Source: Alphaproteobacteria bacterium
GTDB lineage: Bacteria; Pseudomonadota; Alphaproteobacteria; Puniceispirillales; Puniceispirillaceae
Assembly (NCBI GenBank): GCA_016780695.1
Contig: JADHLK010000110.1
Coordinates: 1-5,271, forward strand
DNA length: 5,271 nt
Reading direction: 5' to 3'
Under the pieces are notes generated by a model. It had not been told where the DNA came from. It was given only the letters and a program-made list of their open reading frames with translations, and ran no database searches. The position numbers and the translations under genes were made by a program. This document shows, piece after piece, positions 1-5,271 of this stretch. Each line of letters opens with the position of its first letter. Position 1 is the first letter of the stretch.

Positions 1-704
1 TGAGCCGCGCCGCAGATGGCCAGATTACTGCCCCGGCACGCCATATAATAGCCCGCGCCCTGAAATTGGACCCGGATGAGCCGCGGGCGCTGTTCCTGAC
101 TGGCATGGCCGCCTGGCAGGATGAGGATTTTGCCAAAGCTGCCGAGATTTGGCAGCAGGTTCTGCAAGCGGCCCCGCCCGGCGCTCCTTGGCGTGGCCGG
201 GTGCGCGAAAACCTGCAGATGGCTGCTGACCGGGCCGGTATCGCACTGGATTTGCCAGATGCTGCAGAACAGGCTGGGATGATTGAGCAGATGGTCGCCG
301 GGCTGGCCGAAAGGCTGCGGGATACGCCGGAAGATACCGAAGGCTGGCTGCGTCTGGCCCGCTCTCTGGAGGTGCTGGAGCGGCCGGAACAGGCTTTTGA
401 GGCGCTGGCTGGAGCCGCCAAATCCGCCCCTGAGGAGACTGGCCTTGCCATTATGGCACTGGAAAAGCTGCTGATAATTACCCCTGACCCGGATCAGCTG
501 GTCCTTGCCGGGCAGCTGGCAGACCAGCTGCTCACACAAGCCCCGGACCGGCCGGAAGGGCTGTTTTTCAAAGGCCATATCCTGCGTCTGTCCGGCGAGA
601 CTCAGGCGGCCCGCCAGATTTGGCAAAAGCTGCTGGCCAGAATGCCGGCAGACGGGCAGGCGGCCCGGCTGCTGCAAGCCGAGCTGGCTAAATTGCCAGA
701 GTGA
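1..704 (+). CDS. ccmI: c-type cytochrome biogenesis protein CcmI (CycH), C-terminal part, 5' truncated by the window edge
   Basis: The reading frame is open from the left edge (first whole codon at 3) to the TGA at 702-704, giving 233 visible residues. There is no reason to start it at the internal TTG at 66, because the residues before it already belong to the conserved pattern 'DGQITAPARHIIARALKLDP'. This is followed by a helix pair and the motif 'PPGAPWRGRV' (Trp at visible residue 63), typical of the periplasmic TPR domain of CcmI. Further TPR-like helix pairs follow, the last around 'RPEGLFFKGHILRLSGE'. In the family, CcmI (usually around 400 residues) has an N-terminal membrane part and a C-terminal TPR domain. 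The TPR domain holds apocytochrome c and presents it to the CcmF-CcmH haem ligation complex in the periplasm. The membrane part lies outside the window. No other ccm gene is visible here. A generic TPR protein is the alternative; the PPxxPW context makes CcmI the better call. Confidence 0.78.
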   Translation, partial: SRAADGQITAPARHIIARALKLDPDEPRALFLTGMAAWQDEDFAKAAEIWQQVLQAAPPGAPWRGRVRENLQMAADRAGIALDLPDAAEQAGMIEQMVAGLAERLRDTPEDTEGWLRLARSLEVLERPEQAFEALAGAAKSAPEETGLAIMALEKLLIITPDPDQLVLAGQLADQLLTQAPDRPEGLFFKGHILRLSGETQAARQIWQKLLARMPADGQAARLLQAELAKLPE

Positions 705-753
705 TCGCGCCCCCCCCTTCGCGGCATATCCCGGACTGGCTGACCTGATTGCA

Positions 754-825
754 GGCCCGATTAACGGCCCGAATAAAGGCCAGAGTCACGGCCCGAATAA
801 CAGCCAGAATATCAGCGAAACCAAC
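754..825. repeat. degenerate 12-base tandem repeat, about five to six copies
   Basis: Consecutive 12-base units start at 754, 766, 778, 790, 802 and 814: GGCCCGATTAAC, GGCCCGAATAAA, GGCCAGAGTCAC, GGCCCGAATAAC, AGCCAGAATATC, AGCGAAACCAAC. The first four are clearly related, the fifth less so, and the sixth is marginal. The array lies 49 bases after the ccmI stop. In the forward frame beginning at 754 it reads as tetrapeptides of the type G-P-x-N, but no start codon supports that frame as a gene. Confidence 0.75.
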
Positions 826-903
826 CGCTGGTTCAGCTGCCCGTTCCCCCGCTAACAGGCCGGTATTTTCAGGCTGCCTGCCGGATCCCAGAGCAATTTA
901 GCC

Positions 904-931
904 TTGACTAACTTCATAAGCACGCTATTCT
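904..931 (+). promoter_or_regulatory. candidate sigma-70 promoter for the transporter gene
   Basis: TTGACT at 904-909 (five of six bases of the -35 consensus) is followed after 16 bases by TATTCT at 926-931 (four of six of the -10 consensus). It sits in the AT-rich leader, about 140 bases before the likely ATG, and would leave a 5' untranslated leader of roughly 130 bases. It is the best sigma-70-like pair I see in the gap. This is pattern matching only; no transcript start is known. Confidence 0.45.
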
Positions 932-947
932 AAACAGCGTATCTGTT
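922..947. promoter_or_regulatory. overlapping imperfect palindromes across the -10 region, candidate operator
   Basis: Bases 922-940 form an imperfect 19-base palindrome with perfect outer arms ACGCT (922-926) and AGCGT (936-940). Seven of nine base pairs are symmetric around 931. A second inverted repeat, AACAG (933-937) and CTGTT (943-947) with a 5-base spacer, overlaps it. Both lie on or just after the candidate -10 box, where a repressor would block transcription. I do not recognise the sequence as a standard Fur, Mur or MntR box, so the binding protein is unknown. Confidence 0.4.
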
Positions 948-1022
948 AAACAAAAAAGTCGTAACCACAAAAAAGGCAGCGGACCGATCCGAAAAACAGC
1001 GCCCCTTATAGAATTTTTAATC

Positions 1023-1054
1023 AAATGAATTTTTCCTGAAATGAATTTCTACTG
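1023..1054. repeat. 16-base direct repeat, two copies, in the leader of the transporter gene
   Basis: AAATGAATTTTTCCTG (1023-1038) is followed immediately by AAATGAATTTCTACTG (1039-1054), 14 of 16 bases identical, with AAATGAATTT exact in both. The pair ends 17 bases before the probable ATG. It could be a recent small duplication in AT-rich sequence or a pair of binding sites. Confidence 0.6.
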
Positions 1055-1071
1055 GACTGGATTATTGAGTG

Positions 1072-2253
1072 ATGAATAACAGATCTGCCATGCACCAGAC
1101 GGTTGCCCGCCGCTTTCCGGCCGGGTCAACAGCCGGGCTGGTTCTGCTGGCGATTTTGTTTATTTGGTGGCCGCAAGAAGGGCTGGCAGAAGTTATCGCT
1201 CTGGCGATTTCAGATGCCTATATTCAGGTCTCTACCTTTGTCGGCGCGACCCTGTTCCTGTTTTATGGCATAGAGCGGGCCTTTCATCTGGATTTAACCG
1301 AAAAGCTGGCGGCGGCCGGTCGCTGGCAAGTGCCGCTGGCCGCCTTGCTGGGGGCTCTGCCCGGCTGTGGCGGGGCTATTATTGTGGTGACCCGCTTTGT
1401 GTCTGGCCGGCTCAGTTTTGGCTCGGTTCTGGCGACTTTGACGGCGACTATGGGGGATGCGGCCTTTTTGCTGCTGGCCAAGGAGCCGTTGACCGGGCTT
1501 TTTGTGTTTGTGCTAGGCTTCGTTGTGGGCACGCTGACCGGGGTTTTTGTGGATTGGCTGCATGGGCCAGATTTCATGCGGCCCAAAAAGACCCAGCTTC
1601 CTGACCCGCTGCCGCAGGATCCCCGCCATCTCACCTGGTCGCATCCGCTATTGGAGAAATGCTGGCTGCTGCTCTTTCTGCCCGGGCTGATGATCGGGGT
1701 TCTGACCGCTTTTCAGATAGATGTTAACCAGCTGATGGCGTTTGGGGAATGGAGCCGCCCGGCCAGTTTTCTGGGCTTTGTAGCTGGCTCATTATGCCTT
1801 GTCATGTTCCTGCTGCCGCGTCTGGCAACGCTGCCGCAGCGGCCGGATCAGGGCGGCATATTGGCCCAGACCATCACCGATACCAATTTTGTCACCACTT
1901 GGGTGGTGGCTGCCTTTTTGATGTTTGAGGTCACTATCTTTCTGTTTGACCTTGATTTGCAAAGCCTGTTCAGCGGCTTTGTGCTGATCACGCCGCTGCT
2001 GGCTGTGCTTGTCGGTTTTCTGCCCGGATGCGGCCCGCAGGTGGTGATAACCTCGCTTTATCTGGCCGGGCTTATCCCGCTATCAGCCCAGCTGGGCAAT
2101 GCTATCAGCAATGATGGGGATGCGCTGTTTCCGGCCCTGGCCCTGGCACCGAAAGCAGCGATTCTGGCGACTCTCTATTCGGCGGTGCCTGCCCTTCTCA
2201 TCGCCTATCTGTGGTATTTTCTGGTTGAGGGTGGCGGCTTTTTCACTGGCTGA
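1072..2253 (+). CDS. putative 10-TM heavy-metal/manganese exporter family permease
   Basis: Integral inner-membrane protein of about 393 residues. The frame is closed by TGA at 1066-1068, so only GTG 1069, ATG 1072 or ATG 1090 can start it. I prefer ATG 1072, with a weak GGA about ten bases upstream. Numbering from GTG 1069, hydrophobic segments lie near 22-36, 50-66, 88-104, 111-137, 141-161, 196-214, 233-249, 274-293, 300-338 and 352-384. Two half-motifs resemble each other: 'ALPGCGGAIIVVTRFVSG' (about 96-113) followed by 'ATMGDAAF', and 'FLPGCGPQVVITSLYLAG' (about 317-334) followed by 'SNDGDALF'. From memory, this paired PGCG...GDA pattern is that of the ArsP_2-type family, often called putative manganese transporter. 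The hydrophilic loop between halves (about 162-195) is short and has only a few His, unlike His-rich loops I associate with some relatives. Metal and direction are inferred from family naming only. It has its own upstream promoter region and converges with the operon on its right. Confidence 0.65.
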   Translation: MNNRSAMHQTVARRFPAGSTAGLVLLAILFIWWPQEGLAEVIALAISDAYIQVSTFVGATLFLFYGIERAFHLDLTEKLAAAGRWQVPLAALLGALPGCGGAIIVVTRFVSGRLSFGSVLATLTATMGDAAFLLLAKEPLTGLFVFVLGFVVGTLTGVFVDWLHGPDFMRPKKTQLPDPLPQDPRHLTWSHPLLEKCWLLLFLPGLMIGVLTAFQIDVNQLMAFGEWSRPASFLGFVAGSLCLVMFLLPRLATLPQRPDQGGILAQTITDTNFVTTWVVAAFLMFEVTIFLFDLDLQSLFSGFVLITPLLAVLVGFLPGCGPQVVITSLYLAGLIPLSAQLGNAISNDGDALFPALALAPKAAILATLYSAVPALLIAYLWYFLVEGGGFFTG

Positions 2254-2262
2254 GCGCGGCAG

Positions 2263-3492
2263 TCATTCCCGTGTCGGCCCCAGCTCTATCACACCCTCTT
2301 CTGCCAGCTTTGCAATCTCTTTTTCCGGCAATCCCAGCCGCGCCAATAAGCTGGCCGTATCCGCCCCCAGCAGCGGCGGCGGCAATTTGGTTTGCGGCGG
2401 CGTTTTGGACAGGCGCAGCGGGCTGGCGACAGTGGGAATAGACAGGCCGCCTGCCCCGTCTATGTCCCCGGAAAGGGCGCGGGCCTGGGCCTGGGCAGAG
2501 GCGAAAACCTGATCCAGACGATTGACTGGCCCGGCAGGAATCTTATGCTCCTCACAGGCTGCCAGCCAATCTGCACTGCTGCGGGTGAGCAGTATTCCGG
2601 CCAGTATCGGGCACAGCTTATCGCGATTTTTCACCCGCGCCTCATTCGTTTGATAGGCCGGGTCCGTTGCCAATTCCCCACAGCCTGCCAGCTCACAAAA
2701 GCGGGTAAATTGGCTGTCATTGCCAATGGTCAGGATAATATGCCCATCAAGGGTCGCAAAAGCCTGATAGGGAACGATATTGGGGTGCGCGTTGCCCATC
2801 AGGCCCGGCGGCGTGCCGCTGGCCAGATAATTAAGCGCCTGATTGGCCATACTGGCAACCGCCACATCAAACAGGGCCATATCAATATGCTGGCCGATAC
2901 CAGTCTGCTCGCGGTGCCGCAATGCCGCCAGAATAGCGATAGTCGCGTTCAAGCCGGTCAGAATATCGACCAGTGCCACCCCGACCTTGACTGGCATACC
3001 ATCAGCCTCGCCAGTGACGCTCATCAACCCGGCCATGCCTTGAATCATAAAATCATAGCCCGCCCGCCCGGCATCCGGCCCGCTCTGGCCAAAGCCGGTC
3101 AGCGAGCAATAGACCAGCTGCGGGTTGACTGTGCTGAGGCTCTCATAATCAAGCCCGAATTTGGCCAGCCCGCCCAGCTTGAAATTCTCAATCAGAATAT
3201 CTGCCTCAGCTGCCAGCTGGCGCACCAGATCACTGCCTGCCGCGCTGGTAAAGTCAATCGCCAGCGATTTTTTATTGCGATTGGCTGAGGCAAAATAAGC
3301 TGAAATGCCAGCCTTGCCGTCTTTCGGCTCTAATATCCAGGGCGGGCCCCAGCTGCGCGTATCATCGCCGCTGCCCGGCCGTTCTATCTTCCAGATTTCA
3401 GCCCCCAAATCCCCCAGCGACTGGGTGGCCCACGGCCCGGCCAGCACGCGGCTCAAATCCAGCACCTTGATACCTGCAAGAGACTCTGTCAT
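2263..3492 (-). CDS. class III (CaiB/BaiF) CoA-transferase, SUGCT-like
   Basis: A 409-residue cytosolic enzyme, the usual length for the family. It should move CoA from a donor acyl-CoA to a carboxylic acid via an aspartyl-CoA anhydride intermediate. The N-terminus shows 'LAGIKVLDLSRVLAGPWATQ' (about 5-24) and 'KIERPGSGDDTR' (35-46). The expected catalytic Asp is D176 in 'VKVGVALVDILTG', matching Asp169 of formyl-CoA transferase. The segments 'GNAHPNIVPYQAF' (233-245), 'KIPAGPVN' (317-324) and 'PPPLLGADT' (371-379) resemble human succinyl-CoA:glutarate CoA-transferase (SUGCT) and bacterial relatives. The glycine-rich GGGGQ loop of formyl-CoA transferase is absent. The ATG overlaps the stop of the upstream ThDP enzyme gene by four bases (ATGA), and AAAGGA at 3506-3501 (minus strand) gives a good ribosome binding site eight bases away. 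Substrates cannot be read from sequence; a dicarboxylate such as glutarate, malate or mesaconate is an inference from the subgroup. Confidence 0.88.
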   Translation of the reverse strand: MTESLAGIKVLDLSRVLAGPWATQSLGDLGAEIWKIERPGSGDDTRSWGPPWILEPKDGKAGISAYFASANRNKKSLAIDFTSAAGSDLVRQLAAEADILIENFKLGGLAKFGLDYESLSTVNPQLVYCSLTGFGQSGPDAGRAGYDFMIQGMAGLMSVTGEADGMPVKVGVALVDILTGLNATIAILAALRHREQTGIGQHIDMALFDVAVASMANQALNYLASGTPPGLMGNAHPNIVPYQAFATLDGHIILTIGNDSQFTRFCELAGCGELATDPAYQTNEARVKNRDKLCPILAGILLTRSSADWLAACEEHKIPAGPVNRLDQVFASAQAQARALSGDIDGAGGLSIPTVASPLRLSKTPPQTKLPPPLLGADTASLLARLGLPEKEIAKLAEEGVIELGPTRE

Positions 3493-5183
3493 CGCGCTTT
3501 TCCTTTTATTCCTTTATTGCCCAGATTGCTGAGTGTTTTCAAAGGTGCAATAGCCTCTGTTGCAATGGCAAGTTCCAGCACGCCGCCGGTTTCTGAGGCC
3601 TGCAAGCGCTGGAAGGCGGCGGGGAAATCATCGGTGCTTGCCACCTGCTCACCAAACAGGCCGCAAGCTCTGGCGACCGCAGCAAAATCAGGATTGATCA
3701 GGTCAGTTGCCGATTTGCGGGCCGGGAAATGGGTTTCTTGATGCATCCGAATTGTGCCATAGCTGGCATTATTCAAAATCAGGATCAGCACCCGCGCCCC
3801 GCTCTGGCGTATGCTGGCCAGCTCCGCCAGCGACATCAGCATATCCCCATCACCGGCAAAGCAAATCACCTGACGGCCCGGATATTGCAGGCTGGCAGCC
3901 AGTGCCGCCGGTATTCCATAGCCCATCGCCCCGGATTGCGGGCCGAGCAGGCGTTGCCCTTTGGAATAGCGAAAATATTTGCTCGGCCAAAGAGCAAAAT
4001 TGCCAGCCCCGTTGGTCAGGATGGCATCCTTGTCCAGATTGTCCTGCAGCCAGCCCATCACAAAGCCCATATCCACCGGGCTGTCCTGTGGTGGCGGAAC
4101 AGAAGCAGCTGCATGGTCCGTGCGCGCCGCCGCCAGCCAGTCCAGCCTTTCGGCGTGCGGTTTTGCCAGCCCGGCCGCTGGCTGGGCCAGCTGATTGGCC
4201 AGCTGATTAGCCAGCAGGTTCGGATCTGCATTAAAGGCGATATCTGCCTGATAGATTTTGTTCAGCTCCTCCGGCCCGGCATGGCTGTGGATCAAAAAAC
4301 TGTCCATTTTCGGCACCGCTTTCAGCTGCCAGTCTGCCGTTGTGACCTCCCCAAAGCGGATATTCATTGCCCAGATCACATCAGCCTGGCGGATCAGATC
4401 AGCTGTATGGGGCAACAGGCCCACAGATGTATCTCCAACATAGACCGGGCTGAAATTATCCAGCACATCCTGGCGGCGATGCCCGCCCAGCACCGGAATT
4501 TGATGCGTTTCGACAAATTTTTGCAGATGATCCTGCCCGGCTGTATCCCAGCCGCTGCCGCCTGCAATGATCAGCGGGCGATCCGCCGCCAGCAGCTTAT
4601 CCAACGCCGCCGCCAGCAGGGCCGGGTCTGCTGCAGCCCGCGCCAGGCTGGGCAGGCTGACCGGTTCGGCTTGTGTCTCCTGAGCCAGCATATCCTCCGG
4701 CAGGGCGATGACCACCGGCCCGGGCCGCCCGCTGAGCGCGGTGGCAAAAGCCCGGCTGAGGGTTTCAGGTATCCGCTCCACCTTGTCTATCTGGGTTACC
4801 CATTTGGCCAGCGGGCTAAAGAAACGGCGATAATCCAGTTCCTGAAATGCCTCGCGATCGATACGGCTGGTCGCTATCTGGCCAACAAACAGGATCATCG
4901 GGCTGCTGTTCTGCATCGCATCATGCACACCGATAGAGGCGTTGGTTGCCCCGGGCCCGCGGGTAACAAAACAAATGCCAGGCTGGCCGGTCAGCTTACC
5001 AGCAGCAGAAGCGGCAAAGCCGGCCGCGCTCTCATGTCGGCAATTCACAAATTCGATGGCAGAATCCACCAGCCCATCCAGAACCTCAAGATAGGATTCC
5101 CCCGGCACACCAAAACAGCGCTCAATCCCCATTTTTTCCAGACAGGCCAACAGCAGCTGGCCACCCCGGCGTGCGTTTGTCAT
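3489..5183 (-). CDS. thiamine-diphosphate-dependent enzyme, acetolactate synthase/decarboxylase-like
   Basis: A 564-residue cytosolic protein with the three domains of the pyruvate oxidase-like family: N-terminal PYR domain (about 1-170), central domain (about 185-325) and C-terminal PP domain (about 370-550). E51 in 'CRHESAAGFAASAAGK' is the expected ThDP-activating Glu. 'RGPGATNASIGVHDA' and 'FQELD' (113-117) match the acetolactate synthase-type active-site region. 'AGDGDMLM' (443-450) with 'NN' (471-472) is the Mg-ThDP motif, GDG-x24-NN. 'NNASYGTIRMHQETHFPAR' (471-489) recalls a large proteobacterial group annotated only as ThDP-binding protein. It is unlikely to be housekeeping IlvB: no ilvN small-subunit gene follows and the C-terminus is short. 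ATG 5183 is chosen over the upstream in-frame ATG 5240 because it is preceded by GGGA six bases away and fits the family N-terminus. The gene is first in a coupled pair with the CoA-transferase, suggesting a shared pathway. The reaction is unknown. Confidence 0.85.
   Translation of the reverse strand: MTNARRGGQLLLACLEKMGIERCFGVPGESYLEVLDGLVDSAIEFVNCRHESAAGFAASAAGKLTGQPGICFVTRGPGATNASIGVHDAMQNSSPMILFVGQIATSRIDREAFQELDYRRFFSPLAKWVTQIDKVERIPETLSRAFATALSGRPGPVVIALPEDMLAQETQAEPVSLPSLARAAADPALLAAALDKLLAADRPLIIAGGSGWDTAGQDHLQKFVETHQIPVLGGHRRQDVLDNFSPVYVGDTSVGLLPHTADLIRQADVIWAMNIRFGEVTTADWQLKAVPKMDSFLIHSHAGPEELNKIYQADIAFNADPNLLANQLANQLAQPAAGLAKPHAERLDWLAAARTDHAAASVPPPQDSPVDMGFVMGWLQDNLDKDAILTNGAGNFALWPSKYFRYSKGQRLLGPQSGAMGYGIPAALAASLQYPGRQVICFAGDGDMLMSLAELASIRQSGARVLILILNNASYGTIRMHQETHFPARKSATDLINPDFAAVARACGLFGEQVASTDDFPAAFQRLQASETGGVLELAIATEAIAPLKTLSNLGNKGIKGKAR
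3501..3515 (-). promoter_or_regulatory. duplicated Shine-Dalgarno-like sequence for the CoA-transferase, inside the ThDP gene end
   Basis: On the minus strand AAAGGA occurs twice (3515-3510 and 3506-3501) within the last codons of the ThDP enzyme gene. The second copy is eight bases before the CoA-transferase ATG at 3492. The ThDP enzyme tail 'NKGIKGKAR' is encoded by this purine-rich stretch. It supports start choice and independent or coupled initiation of the second gene. Confidence 0.6.
4185..4220. repeat. in-frame 12-base tandem repeat inside the ThDP enzyme gene
   Basis: GGCCAGCTGATT occurs twice exactly (4185-4196 and 4197-4208), followed by the related AGCCAGCAGGTT (4209-4220, nine of twelve bases the same). 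On the coding strand it gives the protein repeat 'NLLANQLANQLAQ' (about 322-334), in the linker between the central and C-terminal domains. The copy number would change the linker length by four residues per unit without breaking the frame. Confidence 0.8.
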
Positions 5184-5189
5184 GCGCTT

Positions 5190-5193
5190 TCCC
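5190..5193 (-). promoter_or_regulatory. ribosome binding site deciding the start of the ThDP enzyme gene
   Basis: GGGA on the minus strand lies six bases before ATG 5183, in the context GGGAAAGCGCATGAC. The start of the CoA-transferase has almost the same context, GGAAAAGCGCGATGAC, which strengthens the choice of 5183 over the ATG at 5240. Confidence 0.55.
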
Positions 5194-5271
5194 AAAATGC
5201 CTCTTTCTGTCCACTGGCCGTAGATTTGCAGACAAAACAATGCCCTGAATCCAGTCTGTTTTGCAATGTGT

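Larger units (their letters stand above)
705..1068. other. 364-base intergenic region between ccmI and the transporter gene
   Basis: No convincing gene is visible on either strand. The first part (to about 890) is GC-rich, starts with a run of eight C (710-717) and contains a 12-base-period degenerate repeat (754-825). The second part (about 890-1068) is clearly more AT-rich than any neighbouring coding sequence and looks like a promoter and leader for the transporter gene. It has a candidate sigma-70 promoter (904-931), overlapping palindromes (922-947), a small CGGA/TCCG inverted repeat (980-991) and a 16-base-period direct repeat (1023-1054). I see no strong stem followed by a T-run that would be a clear intrinsic terminator for ccmI. 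Confidence 0.7.

Noticed and set aside
980..991. CGGA-CCGA-TCCG inverted repeat followed by five A as a terminator
   Set aside because: The stem is only four pairs and no T-run follows on the plus strand; on the minus strand there is no gene to terminate.
932..1071. yybP-ykoY manganese riboswitch in the transporter leader
   Set aside because: The conserved GGGGAGUAG-like core is not present, and I see no matching multi-stem arrangement.
2479..2497. GGGCCT hexamer repeat within the CoA-transferase gene
   Set aside because: It simply encodes an Ala-Gln/Ala-Arg helix stretch with preferred codons; too short to mean more.
2392..3288. Long plus-strand open frame (298 codons) opposite the CoA-transferase
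   Set aside because: It lies wholly antisense to a well-supported enzyme gene, and its translation shows no recognisable domain; it is a by-product of the GC-rich codon use on the other strand.
2263..5183. Oxalate degradation operon (frc/oxc)
   Set aside because: The CoA-transferase lacks the formyl-CoA transferase glycine loop and resembles SUGCT; the ThDP enzyme has 'NNASYGTIRMHQ' after the metal motif, not the oxalyl-CoA decarboxylase pattern I know.
3489..5183. Housekeeping acetolactate synthase large subunit (ilvB)
   Set aside because: No ilvN or ilvC neighbour is present, the gene is coupled to a CoA-transferase, and the C-terminal domain matches the separate orphan ThDP-binding group better.
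5184..5240. Upstream in-frame ATG at 5240 as start of the ThDP enzyme
   Set aside because: It would add 19 residues not expected in the family, and ATG 5183 has a GGGA ribosome binding site at good distance.
5225..5266. Possible operator and promoter upstream of the ThDP gene (TTGCAA as -35, TGCA pair, CAGAC/GTCTG inverted repeat)
   Set aside because: The inverted arms are only five bases with a 20-base spacer, the matching -10 is poor, and the upstream region is cut by the window edge.

Overview
The window reads as an ordinary stretch of a GC-rich proteobacterial chromosome, most likely an alphaproteobacterium. That placement rests on the CcmI-type cytochrome c maturation protein, on GTG/TTG/CTG-rich codon use, and on the family flavour of the thiamine-diphosphate (ThDP) enzyme. 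I cannot place it below class. No RNA gene, CRISPR array, insertion sequence or phage gene is visible.

Layout from left to right. (1) The 3' part of a plus-strand ccmI-like gene enters from the left edge and ends at 704. (2) A 364-base gap (705-1068) follows. Its first half holds a short degenerate 12-base tandem repeat in relatively GC-rich sequence. Its second half is AT-rich and holds a plausible sigma-70 promoter with palindromes across its -10 region. (3) A plus-strand gene (about 1072-2253) encodes a membrane transporter of the putative 10-TM heavy-metal/manganese exporter type, with two related PGCG-containing halves. (4) Nine bases later, two minus-strand genes converge on it. In their own order of transcription these are a ThDP-dependent decarboxylase/synthase-like enzyme (5183 down to 3489) and a class III CoA-transferase of the SUGCT-like subgroup (3492 down to 2263). 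They overlap by four bases (ATGA).

The ThDP enzyme and the CoA-transferase almost certainly form a translationally coupled operon. The pair resembles, in principle, known systems in which a CoA-transferase activates a carboxylic acid and a ThDP enzyme then cleaves or decarboxylates the CoA ester (for example Frc/Oxc for oxalate). However, neither protein looks like the true oxalate enzyme, so the substrate is open. The ccmI remnant and the metal transporter show no obvious functional link to this operon.

The points most worth a second look are the uncharacterised CoA-transferase/ThDP enzyme pair, the palindromes at the transporter promoter, and the two separate 12-base-period repeats, one intergenic and one inside the ThDP gene. 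I did not find convincing evidence of a wholly new system.
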